This document shows positions 16,072 through 24,171 of a DNA stretch of 64,000 bases, piece after piece. Under the pieces are notes generated by a model, which made no database searches, was not told where the DNA came from, and saw only the letters and a program-made list of their open reading frames with translations. The stretch's first letter is position 1. Each line of letters begins with the position of its first letter. The translations under genes and the position numbers were made by a program. The stretch comes from Haloplanus sp. XH21 (GTDB lineage: Archaea; Halobacteriota; Halobacteria; Halobacteriales; Haloferacaceae), in assembly GCF_023276355.1 (NCBI RefSeq), contig NZ_JALLPL010000001.1, forward strand, positions 124,001 to 188,000, in the 5' to 3' direction.

Positions 16072-17079
16072 ATGTCGTATATCGACCGAACGAAAGTCGC
16101 GTTTGGTGACGCATCGGGGTCGGCGAAAGTGATACTGACTGGTGCCGTGATCGCGTTCCTTCTCCCGGCAGTGTTGAGTCCGTATTTCGCCTTCCTCGCC
16201 GCACAGTACTACCTGTTCGCACTGTTGGCGCTGAGTCTCGGACTCCTGTGGGGCTACGTTGGCATCCTCAGCTTCGGCCAGGCAGCCTTCTTCGGCCTCG
16301 GCGCATATATCATGGCGTGGTCGTTCCAGTACACGTTCGTCCCGGGCATCAACCCGGCGTACGTGGCCCTGGTACTGGCGCCGCTAGTCACGGGCGGGAT
16401 CGCCGGCGTACTCGGCCTGTTCCTGTTCTACTCGGACGTGAAAGACGTCTACTTCGTCATCATCACACTCGCGCTGTCGGTGATCCTCGAACAGCTCGCG
16501 GTCAGCGTGACGAGCGTCTTCGGCGGCTTCAACGGCATCTACCTGCCACGGATGGCCGTCTCGATTCCCGGCGTGTTCAACTACCAGCTCAGCAACGACC
16601 GCCTGTTTTACTACGTCGCCCTGCTCGCGCTCGTCGGCGGATATCTCGTCTGTCGACGCATCGTCCGCTCCGACTTCGGCGAGACGCTGCTCGCCATCAA
16701 GGAAAACGAGGCCCGGACGAAGAGTCTCGGGTACAACACGGCGCGCTACAAGACGCTGGTGTTCATGGTCGCGGGCGCGCTCGCCAGCGTCGCCGGCGCC
16801 CTGTACGCCACGCTCGCACAGTTCGTCTCGCCGCCGGTGACCGGGTTCGTCCTCTCGACGGAAGTGGTCATCTGGGTCGCGGTCGGCGGCCGGGGACTAC
16901 TTCTGGGAGCCATCACGGGTGGAATCCTGATCAACGCCGCGTCGACGGGACTGAGCTCGCTGGTCGCGGACCGGTACATCCTGATCCTCGGCCTGATATT
17001 CATCGCAGTGGTTGTGACCTTCCGGAAAGGCGTCGTCGGCTACGTCGCCGACCGGTACGACTGGGGTGAGAAACTGTGA
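16072..17079 (+). CDS. ABC transporter permease, LivM/UrtC type
   Basis: A 335-residue membrane subunit with eight to ten helices. LLWGYVGILSFGQAAFFGLGAYIM is the LivM-type signature region (written here in full only as WGYVGILSFGQAAFFGLGAY), and AIKENEARTKSLGYNTARYK is the conserved coupling loop contacting the ATPases. It starts directly after the stop of the preceding permease gene (no gap) and its TGA overlaps the GTG start of the next gene, so the operon is tightly coupled. Together with the preceding permease it forms the membrane pore. Confidence 0.92.
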   Translation: MSYIDRTKVAFGDASGSAKVILTGAVIAFLLPAVLSPYFAFLAAQYYLFALLALSLGLLWGYVGILSFGQAAFFGLGAYIMAWSFQYTFVPGINPAYVALVLAPLVTGGIAGVLGLFLFYSDVKDVYFVIITLALSVILEQLAVSVTSVFGGFNGIYLPRMAVSIPGVFNYQLSNDRLFYYVALLALVGGYLVCRRIVRSDFGETLLAIKENEARTKSLGYNTARYKTLVFMVAGALASVAGALYATLAQFVSPPVTGFVLSTEVVIWVAVGGRGLLLGAITGGILINAASTGLSSLVADRYILILGLIFIAVVVTFRKGVVGYVADRYDWGEKL

Positions 17080-17789
17080 GCGCAATCTTGCGTACCGTGG
17101 ACCTAGTCAAGGAGTTCGACGGCGTCGTCGCCACGGACCATCTCGACTACGAGATGCCGGAAGGGGAGATTCAGTGCATCATCGGTCCCAACGGGGCCGG
17201 GAAGACAACGTTCTTCAACCTCATCACCGGCGTCCTGACCCCCGATTCCGGACAGATTTACTTCGACGGAGAGGACATCACGGGGGAGGATATTCACGAA
17301 ATCGCCCAACGCGGGATGGTCCGGAAGTATCAGACCCCCTCGGTGTACGACGAGATGAGCGTGCGGCGAAACATCCGCATCGCGTTCGGTGAGGACAAGC
17401 CAGCAGACGGAGAGGCACGACTGACGGAGATTCTGGATCTCATCGAACTGGCGGACCGCGTCGACGAGCCGGCCGGGGCGCTCGACCACGGCACGAAACA
17501 GTGGCTCGAAATCGGCATGGTGCTCGCGAACGACCCGCGTCTCATCTTGCTCGACGAGCCGACCGCGGGCATGACGACCGACGAAACGATGCGAACGGCG
17601 GACCTGATCACGTCCATCAACGAACAGGAAGAGACGTCGCTCATCGCCATCGAACACGACATCGAATTCGTCAGACGACTGTCCTCGCCGGTTACGGTCC
17701 TCCACCAGGGATCGGTCCTCGCACAGGGCCCCGTCGAGGAAATCGAGGAGAACGAGGAGGTACAGAACGTGTATCTCGGGAGTGGATGA
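17076..17789 (+). CDS. ABC transporter ATPase, LivG/UrtD type
   Basis: A 237-residue nucleotide-binding subunit. Walker A is GPNGAGKTTFFN, the Q-loop region reads RGMVRKYQTPSVYDEM, and Walker B is LILLDEPTAGMT. Where canonical ATPases have LSGGQ, this protein reads LDHGTKQWLEIGMVLA, as in many LivG/UrtD subunits. The start is GTG at 17076, overlapping the permease stop (GTGA). It partners with the second ATPase immediately downstream to drive import. Confidence 0.93.
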   Translation: MSAILRTVDLVKEFDGVVATDHLDYEMPEGEIQCIIGPNGAGKTTFFNLITGVLTPDSGQIYFDGEDITGEDIHEIAQRGMVRKYQTPSVYDEMSVRRNIRIAFGEDKPADGEARLTEILDLIELADRVDEPAGALDHGTKQWLEIGMVLANDPRLILLDEPTAGMTTDETMRTADLITSINEQEETSLIAIEHDIEFVRRLSSPVTVLHQGSVLAQGPVEEIEENEEVQNVYLGSG

Positions 17790-17792
17790 TAG

Positions 17793-18494
17793 ATGGTACT
17801 CGACATCGACGCACTGAACGTCTCGTACGGGGAGACCCGAATCATCAACGACCTCTCGCTGCACTGCGAGGAGGACGAAATCCTCGCCGTCCTCGGGCGC
17901 AACGGGATGGGCAAGACGACGCTCCTGAAAAGCATCGCCGGCGCGCTCGAACCGGATTCGGGGACGATCACGTTCCGGGGTGAAGACGTGACCGACCTCT
18001 CGTCGCACGAACGCGCGCGCCGGGGGATCACGCTCATTCCACAGGGGCGCGAGATCTTCCCCGACCTCACCATCGACGAGAACCTCCAGATGGGAACGTA
18101 CGCCGTGGGCGACCGGCAGCCGGTCGACCGCGAGCAGATCTACGAGTACTTCCCGATTCTGGAGGAACGACTCGAACAGAAGGGTGGGACGCTCAGCGGC
18201 GGCCAACAGCAGATGCTCGCCATCGCGCGCGGGCTGATAACCAACCCCAAACTCATCCTCCTCGACGAGCCATCGGAGGGGATCCAGCCCTCGATCGTCG
18301 AGGAGATTGGCGAGATCATCCCGGAGATCCACCGGAACGAGGGCATTCCCGTCGTCCTCGTCGAACAGAACATCGACCTCGTGTTCGCGATAGCCGACCG
18401 GGGCTACGTCATCGAAAACGGCCGGATCGTCGAGTCGGGGAGCATCGAGGAACTGCAGGACGACGATCTCATCAAGGAACACATCGGTATCTGA
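17793..18494 (+). CDS. ABC transporter ATPase, LivF/UrtE type
   Basis: A 233-residue nucleotide-binding subunit. Walker A is GRNGMGKTTLLKS, the signature is GGTLSGGQQQMLAIARG and Walker B is LILLDEPSEGIQPS, with the switch His replaced by the VLVEQNIDLVF pattern usual in LivF/UrtE. The EGIQPS sequence after Walker B is characteristic of the UrtE/LivF branch. It is the last gene of the operon, 3 nt after the preceding ATPase. About 150 nt with no gene follow. Confidence 0.93.
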   Translation: MVLDIDALNVSYGETRIINDLSLHCEEDEILAVLGRNGMGKTTLLKSIAGALEPDSGTITFRGEDVTDLSSHERARRGITLIPQGREIFPDLTIDENLQMGTYAVGDRQPVDREQIYEYFPILEERLEQKGGTLSGGQQQMLAIARGLITNPKLILLDEPSEGIQPSIVEEIGEIIPEIHRNEGIPVVLVEQNIDLVFAIADRGYVIENGRIVESGSIEELQDDDLIKEHIGI

Positions 18495-18644
18495 CCGCCG
18501 TCGGGAGTCGCGCTCGCCGGAATCGACCACTCGGCGGTGATAGTTCGGTGCTGCCGGGGTCGCGTCGGTCAGTGCTCATGCGGCCGCTGACGGGGCTGCT
18601 CGAACCGCGGCCACTAAGACCACCGGGGGACAACGGCCGAACGA

Positions 18645-19472
18645 ATGCGGGTGACGCTCCTTGGCACCGGCGACACGACGGGGACGCCGACCGTCGGGTG
18701 TGAGTGTGCCACCTGCCGGCGCGCTCGGGAACTCGATGTCGAACGCTCGCGCTTCTCGGTCCACGTCGAAAACGATCGGACGGGCGAGTCGCTGCTGGTG
18801 GACTGCAGCCCCGATTTCAGACACCAGTTTCTCACCCAGGACGTGCCCCTGCCCGACGCCGCGTTGGTGACCCATATCCACTTCGACCATCTCGATGGGT
18901 TGGGAAACGCGTATCGCGTCTTCGATAACCTACCCGTCCACGCGGCGAACGTCACCGATCCGGCCACCGACGAGAGCGTCGCGGACACCATCCGCCGGAA
19001 ATACGACTATCTCGACCGGGTGACCGTCCACAACCAGACCCCGAGCGAACGGTTCCGCATCTGTGGCCTGGACGTTCGGTTCGTTCCCGTCGATCACCCA
19101 CCGCTCCGGTGTTACGGCGTCGTCATCGAAGACCCCGAAACGGGGGCGAAATGCTCGCTTACGGGCGATACGAGCTACGACATTCCGGAGGCGTCGCGGG
19201 CGGCGCTCGCGGATCCCGACCTCCTGCTGGCCGACGCCATCGTCCCCGCGTCGGTGTGCGAGCATCATCCGCTCGGCGGCAAAGACCACGACGACGAGGG
19301 CGTGCCGCGGACGTTCGGCACGAAACACATGACTCGCGAGGGGGCGCTCGACCTGGCGGCCGAACTCGGCGCCACGCGGACGCGGCTGGTGCATCTGGCG
19401 CATTTCTATCCGGCCGACGAAGCGTTCGAGGACCCGCTCGCCGTCGACGGCGAAGTGTACGAGCTTGAATGA
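18645..19472 (+). CDS. Metallo-beta-lactamase-fold hydrolase (PhnP-like)
   Basis: A 275-residue MBL-fold enzyme. MRVTLLGTGDTTGTP opens the fold, CECATCRRARE is a Cys pair seen in PhnP-like proteins, THIHFDHLDG is the HxHxDH metal motif, SLTGDTSY carries the bridging Asp, and LVHLAHFYP gives the last ligand region. PhnP and relatives are cyclic-nucleotide or cyclic-phosphate phosphodiesterases, so phosphoester hydrolysis is likely; the exact substrate is unknown. The insert GGKDHDDEGVPRTFGTKHM contains further His residues. CACTAAGAC near 18612 may be the TATA element. A palindromic element begins 10 nt after its stop. Confidence 0.85.
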   Translation: MRVTLLGTGDTTGTPTVGCECATCRRARELDVERSRFSVHVENDRTGESLLVDCSPDFRHQFLTQDVPLPDAALVTHIHFDHLDGLGNAYRVFDNLPVHAANVTDPATDESVADTIRRKYDYLDRVTVHNQTPSERFRICGLDVRFVPVDHPPLRCYGVVIEDPETGAKCSLTGDTSYDIPEASRAALADPDLLLADAIVPASVCEHHPLGGKDHDDEGVPRTFGTKHMTREGALDLAAELGATRTRLVHLAHFYPADEAFEDPLAVDGEVYELE

Positions 19473-19482
19473 GCGCCCGACT

Positions 19483-19562
19483 CATACGGGTCCTTGTACG
19501 TCAGTACCGGTGACCGCCCGGACGGGACAGCGACCCACCGGAAGACAGTTATAAGACTCCGT
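19483..19562 (+). repeat. Stop-adjacent palindromic element, copy B
   Basis: It starts CATACGGGTCC about 10 nt after the MBL gene stop, then GTACGTCAGTACCGGTGACCG, a loop and GCGACCCACCGGAAGACAGT. The GTCAGTACCGG and GACAGTTA blocks match copies at 47700 and 55917. The arms CCGGTGACCGC and GCGACCCACCGG pair imperfectly. The right arm continues into TTATAAGACTCCG, which doubles as the TATA box of the small gene at 19577, so this copy may have been co-opted as a promoter. Confidence 0.6.
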
Positions 19563-19576
19563 CTCAAGCCAGGCGT

Positions 19577-19753
19577 ATGACCGTCGTCTCGACGATCGGC
19601 CGTGGGGCCGCGAGCGGCCTCGCGGGCGTACTGATCTGGACCGCCGTCGCGGTGCTCGTTCTCGACACCGTCGACCCGCGACGGGCGCTCGCCGTCGGCG
19701 TTGCCATCGGCGTCGCCGTCACGGTAGTGGCGGCCATCGACGCCCTCAGGTGA
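19577..19753 (+). CDS. 58-residue two-helix membrane protein
   Basis: A small protein (MTVVSTIGRGAASG..., ending AAIDALR) consisting of two hydrophobic helices, LAGVLIWTAVAVLVL and AVGVAIGVAVTVVAAI, separated by DTVDPRR. A clear TATA box (GTTATAAGAC, about 19549-19557) lies 25 nt upstream of the ATG, indicating a leaderless mRNA. Its last codons overlap by 8 nt the end of the convergent gene at 19746. Codon use and third-position GC match the neighbours. The function is unknown. Confidence 0.65.
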   Translation: MTVVSTIGRGAASGLAGVLIWTAVAVLVLDTVDPRRALAVGVAIGVAVTVVAAIDALR

Positions 19754-20720
19754 ACTGATCGAGGCCGGTCTGCCGGCGCGTGACGCCCTCGGGGTCGGCG
19801 ACCCAGGGCGTCCGGGCGTCGCGCAAGGCGGCTCGGTCCACGGCTGGCGACTCACCCGGTTCGTAGGCCGAACACGCCGGCCCGCAGTCGGTCCCGGGGT
19901 CGACAACGCGGTCGAACGCGGCACAGAAGGGACGGCCGTCGTCGGTCGGGCACATCGACGCGCAGGCGGGGTAGTCGCGGGGACGCCACCCCTTGCCGTA
20001 AGCGCGTTCGGCGATCGCTCGGCGCTTTTGCGCCTTCGCCGACGGTGAAACGAACTCCACGTCGGTCCGGAGCGGGTGGTCGGTGAGGGGTTCGACGCCC
20101 GTCGTCTCGGGATCGAGCGGGGTCGGCTCACGGACGACGGTCAGGTCGCCGGTGGCCGACTCGTCTCCGGCCTCGAACCGCCAGATGCCGACCGCGTCGG
20201 GGATGCGGTTCAAGTGGGCACCCGTGACGTAGCTCTCGGTCGCGAGGACGACAGTGTCGAACAGCCCGAGGGAGACATCGTGGCGCAGCTGTCGTTCGAG
20301 ATCGCCGGGTCGACCGAGGTCGGGTTTGTTTTCGATGCCGACGAGGCGGTCGATCCAGTCGGGGTACCGGGTGGTCTGACGGACGTGGCGTCGACTCCCC
20401 TCGCGTTCGGTCTCGAAAAAGCCGACCTCGACCGCGCGGTCGGCGGTGCGCTGGGCGACCTCAGGAGAGCAGTCGAAGGCAGCGGTCGGATCGACCGCAC
20501 GGCCGGGGCCGACCGCACTCTCGACGGCGCGGGGCGGGATCGTCTCGCTCGTGATCGCAGCGCGGCGGTCGAACTCGGAGCCGGGAACGACGCCACAGAC
20601 GTCGGTGACGCGGGAGCCAGGATTCGCGACGGCAGCGCCGAGTTGGCGTCCGAGCACCCAGTCCCGGGTCCGTTCGAGGTGGGTACACAGCGCCAGTTCG
20701 AAGGCGTACTCCGATTCCAC
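19746..20720 (-). CDS. Haloarchaeal conserved protein (DUF5787-like), possible nuclease fold
   Basis: A 324-residue cytoplasmic protein I recognise only as a haloarchaeal conserved family (resembling DUF5787). The N-terminus reads EYAFELALCTHLE; VTDVCGVVPG and LVGIENKPDLGRPGDLE further on resemble the D...ExK core of PD-(D/E)XK nucleases, but no experiment is implied. Near the C-terminus, CASMCPTDDGRPFCAAFDRVV and CGPACSAYE provide several cysteines that could hold a metal or Fe-S cluster. That pairing of a nuclease-like core with a C-terminal Cys cluster is seen in Cas4/AddB-type enzymes. It lies 3 nt from the next upstream gene. Confidence 0.6.
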   Translation of the reverse strand: MESEYAFELALCTHLERTRDWVLGRQLGAAVANPGSRVTDVCGVVPGSEFDRRAAITSETIPPRAVESAVGPGRAVDPTAAFDCSPEVAQRTADRAVEVGFFETEREGSRRHVRQTTRYPDWIDRLVGIENKPDLGRPGDLERQLRHDVSLGLFDTVVLATESYVTGAHLNRIPDAVGIWRFEAGDESATGDLTVVREPTPLDPETTGVEPLTDHPLRTDVEFVSPSAKAQKRRAIAERAYGKGWRPRDYPACASMCPTDDGRPFCAAFDRVVDPGTDCGPACSAYEPGESPAVDRAALRDARTPWVADPEGVTRRQTGLDQFT

Positions 20721-20723
20721 GCC

Positions 20724-20999
20724 CTAGTCGTCGACGACGACTTCGACGGGGTCGTCGGCCGCCTCGTCCGTCTCGGTGCTCTCGCCGCCGCGCTCCTGCC
20801 AGAGCAGGACGCCCGCGACGAGGACGACGAGCCAGGAGCGCCAGTTCGCCAGATTCAGCGTGTAGCCGATGCCGAACGGTTTCTCGACGACCATCCCCTC
20901 GCCGGGTTTCCAGTGGGCGGAGAGCAGTCGGCCGAGGCTGGGGCGTTCGAAGTTGTAGGGAACACCCAGAATCGTTCCGGATTGCGGTTTGTCGACCAT
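20724..20999 (-). CDS. DUF5808-like small membrane protein
   Basis: A 91-residue protein. The N-terminal 55 residues (GVPYNFERPSLGRLLSAHWK and KPFGIGYTLNLAN) match my memory of the DUF5808 domain, which is found alone or fused in haloarchaea. A single membrane helix WRSWLVVLVAGVLLW follows, then an acidic tail. The start at 20999 is supported by GATTTATCC (about 21023-21031) 27 nt upstream. Upstream in-frame sequence to 21344 runs antisense to the next gene. It is probably co-transcribed with the gene at 19746. No function is known. Confidence 0.7.
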   Translation of the reverse strand: MVDKPQSGTILGVPYNFERPSLGRLLSAHWKPGEGMVVEKPFGIGYTLNLANWRSWLVVLVAGVLLWQERGGESTETDEAADDPVEVVVDD

Positions 21000-21182
21000 G
21001 TCCGATCGTACGGCGCCCCGGGATAAATCGTTTCTCCTCGGGAGCGCCGGCGGTGCCGTGCGACGACCGAGGCCGGCCGAGCGGCCTCCGTCCGTGCTTC
21101 GCTCGAAAGCGAATCGTTCATTATCGACCGTTTTGTGGCCTCTGGCGCCAGAATTATCCGTCTCGGACCCCAACCATGCGTA

Positions 21183-21395
21183 ATGAGTTCCGCCACCCCT
21201 GCCCCGTCGGACCCCGCCCCCGACGACACGCACCGCAAGTCGGCGCTGTTCTGCCCGGCGTGTGGCCACACCAGCCCCGTCGACGGCGACTGGCACGTCA
21301 AAACGGTCGCCGATCACCGCCAGCTCCGCTGTCCGGACTGCCACCGCGTCGTCGACGACCGCGACGACGCCGAGGCGCTCCTCTGTGCGGATTGA
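21183..21395 (+). CDS. Small zinc-ribbon protein (70 aa)
   Basis: A 70-residue protein with two zinc knuckles, FCPACGHTS and RCPDCHRVV, separated by about 25 residues, and an unstructured Ser/Pro N-terminus. The start at 21183 is chosen because GAATTATCC lies about 28 nt upstream; an earlier in-frame ATG at 21135 overlaps that promoter. It is divergent from the DUF5808-like gene and converges on kae1-bud32, whose stop begins 2 nt after its own. Zinc binding and perhaps protein or nucleic acid contacts are expected. Confidence 0.75.
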   Translation: MSSATPAPSDPAPDDTHRKSALFCPACGHTSPVDGDWHVKTVADHRQLRCPDCHRVVDDRDDAEALLCAD

Positions 21396-21396
21396 C

Positions 21397-23028
21397 CTAC
21401 TGATACCGTCCCCGCCGCTCTATCTTCCGAAGCCGTGAGATGACCGCCTCGTCGCCGACGGCGGCGTAGCCCGCCTCGAACGCCGACAGCACGTCCGCGG
21501 CCGCCGTTTCCGTGGCTGTGCCCCGGACGCTCCCGCCGAAGACGTGGAGGTCCATCGCGTGGTCCTCGACGTGACCGCTGTGGTAGCCGAGGCCGAAATC
21601 GATGAGAAACAGGCGGCCGTCCTCGATGCGGACGTTCCGCACCGTGGGATCGCCGTGGACGATGCCGGCCTCGTGGAGCGTCGCGAGGTGTTCGCCGACG
21701 GTGCGAGCGCGGGCGGGCGTGAGTGCGGCCGCCAGGTCCCGGTCGCCGACGTGTTCGAACGTGAGCGTCGCCTCGGCCACGTCCACGTCGAACACGACGG
21801 GCGTGGGGACGCCGTGCCGCCGCGCCTCGCTGGTGAGACGGGCCTCGGCGACCGTCCGCTCGCGACGGAGGCGGGCGTCGAGTTCGGGATGGCGGTACGC
21901 CTTCGGCACGCGCCGCTTGACGACGCTGGCGGCGCCGTCGACGGCGGGCGCATCCCCCTCGCCGGCCTGCTCGACCGTCACGACGGCTTCGGCGCCGCGG
22001 CGTTCATCTCCCGCCGTGGGCGTGAGCGTGACTGACTCGTCGTCGCGCCACGTGACCGCCACCTCGTCGGGCCGACAGTTGGGGTCGACGGCGGAGTCGT
22101 CGACATCGAGACGCTCCCCCGCGAGAAACATCTTCGCGCCGAGGACCGCGATCATCCCCGCGTTGTCGCGGAGATACCGCGGCTCTGGCGCGTAAAACTC
22201 CGCGCCGCGCGCCTCGCACATGCTCGCGAGCATCTCCCGGAGGCGGGCGTTCTGCCCGACGCCGCCGCCGAGGACGAGTTCGTCCGCGCCGGTGAGCGAG
22301 AGCGCGCGCTCCGCGACTTCGGTGAGCATGGCGAAGATGGTCTCCTGCAGCGAGAAACAGACGTCCTCGACGGGGACGCCGTCGTCGTACGCGGCCTTGG
22401 CGGCGCTCATCAGGCCGGAAAAGGAGAAGTCCATCCCCTTGACGACGTAGGGCAGGTCGATATACTCGCCGTCTTTGGCCGCCTCTTCGACTTTGGGGCC
22501 GCCGGGGTGTGACCAGCCGACGTGTCGGGTGAACTTATCGAGTGCGTTGCCGACGCCGGTGTCCATCGTCTCGCCGAGGACGCGATACCGGCCGTCGTGG
22601 TAGCCGAGCAGGTGGGCGTTGGCGCCGCTGGCGTTCAGACAGACCGGCGAGTCGAAGTCGGCGCCGTGACGACCGATCTCCAGGTGGGCGACCATATGGT
22701 TGACGCCGATCAGGGGAACGTCGAGCGTACCGGCGAGGGCGCGCGCGGCGGTACCGACGATGCGCAGACAGGGACCGAGACCGGGTCCCTGTGAGAAAGC
22801 GACGGCGTCGATAGGGCCGTCAGCGGCGTCGAGAACCGTCTCGATCACCGCAGGGATGGCCTCGCCCATGTGTTCGGCGGCCTCGCGCGGGTGAAGGCCG
22901 CCGCTCTCCGGCTGGTAGGCGTCAGTTTCGATGACTGGGGGATCGGCGTCCGCGACGGCGTCGGGGTCGAACTCGAACACAGCGGCGCTGGCCGCCCACG
23001 CCGTCCCCTCGACGCCGAGCACGCGCAT
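21397..23028 (-). CDS. kae1-bud32: Bifunctional tRNA threonylcarbamoyladenosine synthase Kae1 / Bud32 kinase
   Basis: A 543-residue fusion acting in the KEOPS complex, which makes N6-threonylcarbamoyl-A37 in tRNAs decoding ANN codons. Residues 1 to about 330 are Kae1: MRVLGVEGTAWAAS, the Fe-binding NHMVAHLEIG, the ASGANAHLLGY strand and LVLGGGVGQNARLREML. Residues from about 345 are the Bud32 P-loop-less kinase: VVKRRVPKAYRHPELD with the catalytic Lys, IVHGDPTVRNV and LFLIDFGLGY. The fused arrangement is common in Euryarchaeota. It sits 11 nt downstream of the S24e gene. Confidence 0.97.
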   Translation of the reverse strand: MRVLGVEGTAWAASAAVFEFDPDAVADADPPVIETDAYQPESGGLHPREAAEHMGEAIPAVIETVLDAADGPIDAVAFSQGPGLGPCLRIVGTAARALAGTLDVPLIGVNHMVAHLEIGRHGADFDSPVCLNASGANAHLLGYHDGRYRVLGETMDTGVGNALDKFTRHVGWSHPGGPKVEEAAKDGEYIDLPYVVKGMDFSFSGLMSAAKAAYDDGVPVEDVCFSLQETIFAMLTEVAERALSLTGADELVLGGGVGQNARLREMLASMCEARGAEFYAPEPRYLRDNAGMIAVLGAKMFLAGERLDVDDSAVDPNCRPDEVAVTWRDDESVTLTPTAGDERRGAEAVVTVEQAGEGDAPAVDGAASVVKRRVPKAYRHPELDARLRRERTVAEARLTSEARRHGVPTPVVFDVDVAEATLTFEHVGDRDLAAALTPARARTVGEHLATLHEAGIVHGDPTVRNVRIEDGRLFLIDFGLGYHSGHVEDHAMDLHVFGGSVRGTATETAAADVLSAFEAGYAAVGDEAVISRLRKIERRGRYQ

Positions 23029-23039
23029 CGCGTGAGTCG

Positions 23040-23366
23040 TCAGGCCTCTTCGGCTTCCACGTCGGCCTCGTCGGCCTCCTCACCGTCGGGGCTGATCTTG
23101 TTTCGGACGAGCATGAAGTCCTGCTCCACGTCACGGGCGTGGTCCGCGCTCTCGTACACCTTCGCGTAGCCGACGGTCTTGCGCATCCCGAACTTCGTGT
23201 CGAGTTCGTGGACGACGACTTCCGAAGAGTCTTTGTTGAGCTTGGCCGCGAGACTGTCACGAACCGAGAGACGCGACGGGGTCGCGTCCTCGTGGGTGAC
23301 CTGGAATCTGACGTCCGTCCGGTGCAACATGGGGTTCTCGTCTTCCTCGATGATATCGATGTCCAT
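23040..23366 (-). CDS. rps24e: 30S ribosomal protein S24e
   Basis: A 108-residue small-subunit ribosomal protein. MDIDIIEEDENPMLHRTDVRF is the family N-terminus (quoted to 21; the diagnostic part is ENPMLHRTDVRF), followed by FGMRKTVGYAKVYES, the conserved core. An acidic Glu/Asp-rich tail is typical of haloarchaeal versions. In many archaea the small gene for S27ae lies between S24e and Kae1. Here only 11 nt separate them, so S27ae must be encoded elsewhere. Confidence 0.96.
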   Translation of the reverse strand: MDIDIIEEDENPMLHRTDVRFQVTHEDATPSRLSVRDSLAAKLNKDSSEVVVHELDTKFGMRKTVGYAKVYESADHARDVEQDFMLVRNKISPDGEEADEADVEAEEA

Positions 23367-23440
23367 CGTTCAGTTACACGTACGTCGTCCCGAACTGGAC
23401 AAAAGGATTACGAAGCGGCAGGCGACCGTCTCCGCCGGCC

Positions 23441-23971
23441 CTACGCGACGCCGAGGAGTGCGAGCGCGGCGTCGATGTCGCCGTCGAGTCGCGAAAACAG
23501 GGTGCGGGCGTGGGCCTGCGTCTCGTCGGTCACGGGTACGAGCACCATCCCCTCGCCCGGTTGGCCGTAGACGACACAGCCACCGCGGGGCGTCGCGAGG
23601 ATGGCCGGCAGCGCCGCCAGGTCCTCCTCGCCGTCGACGCGGATGACGGTTGGCTCTGCGGCGTCGAGAGCGGCCACGAGCGCCTGGAGCAGGTCTCGGG
23701 AGAGCGTCGCCGGCGGGTTCGTCACGGAGATGTCCCCGCCGGGGAGGTCGCGTTCGATGGCCGCGTCGACGCGTTCGCGTTCGGTGCGGCCGTCGATCAC
23801 CGCGACATCCGGCGGCCGACCGGCGCGGATGAGGTGTGCGGTGACCACGTCGCCGACGGCGACGAGGGGAGTGCCGGCACCCGGCGCGTCGAGAAGGGTC
23901 TCGGGATCGGTGAACACGCGACCCAGTGGGTCTTTGAAGGCTCCCCGGAGGTCGTCGGGGAGTTCGAGCAC
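23441..23971 (-). CDS. GTP-dependent dephospho-CoA kinase (DUF359 family)
   Basis: A 176-residue enzyme phosphorylating dephospho-CoA with GTP, the last step of archaeal CoA biosynthesis. DPLGRVF begins the domain, VAVGDVVTAHLI and VAVIDGRTERE follow, and ISVTNPPATLSRDLLQAL with VRVDGEEDLAALPAILATPRG are diagnostic for the archaeal family. The start is a GTG at 23971 (reading LELPDDLRGAF after the initiator), two nt after the Spt4 stop. Upstream in-frame sequence is antisense to or overlaps spt4 and is not coding. It is part of the spt4-rpo7 operon. Confidence 0.92.
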   Translation of the reverse strand: MLELPDDLRGAFKDPLGRVFTDPETLLDAPGAGTPLVAVGDVVTAHLIRAGRPPDVAVIDGRTERERVDAAIERDLPGGDISVTNPPATLSRDLLQALVAALDAAEPTVIRVDGEEDLAALPAILATPRGGCVVYGQPGEGMVLVPVTDETQAHARTLFSRLDGDIDAALALLGVA

Positions 23972-23973
23972 GG

Positions 23974-24171
23974 TTAGCGGACCTTCAGCGCGTAGCCGCC
24001 GGGTTCGCTGACGTTCATCTCTTCGGCCACCTCGGACTGCTCCGGATGGGTGATGATGACGTAGCCCGCCCAGTCCTCCGTGAGACTCGACGCGCCGCAG
24101 TTGCCGCAGGTCTGCGTGTCCGGCTCGTTGATGTAGTGGCACTCACGGCAGGCGAGGCGGTCCTCGGCCAT
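23974..24171 (-). CDS. spt4: Transcription elongation factor Spt4 (RNA polymerase subunit E'')
   Basis: A 65-residue zinc protein that dimerises with Spt5 to keep RNA polymerase processive. The four zinc ligands are in LACRECHYIN and TCGNCGASS, followed by WAGYVIITHPEQSEVA, the Spt5-contact strand, and the C-terminal GGYALKVR. The ATG at 24171 overlaps the rpo7 stop region by one nt. Conserved archaeal order: eIF2 gamma, PIN, rpo7, spt4, dephospho-CoA kinase. Confidence 0.96.
   Translation of the reverse strand: MAEDRLACRECHYINEPDTQTCGNCGASSLTEDWAGYVIITHPEQSEVAEEMNVSEPGGYALKVR

Noticed and set aside
19746-20720. Calling the DUF5787-like protein a Cas4 nuclease
   Set aside because: The acidic core and Cys cluster are suggestive only; the spacing does not match Cas4 and no CRISPR genes are present.
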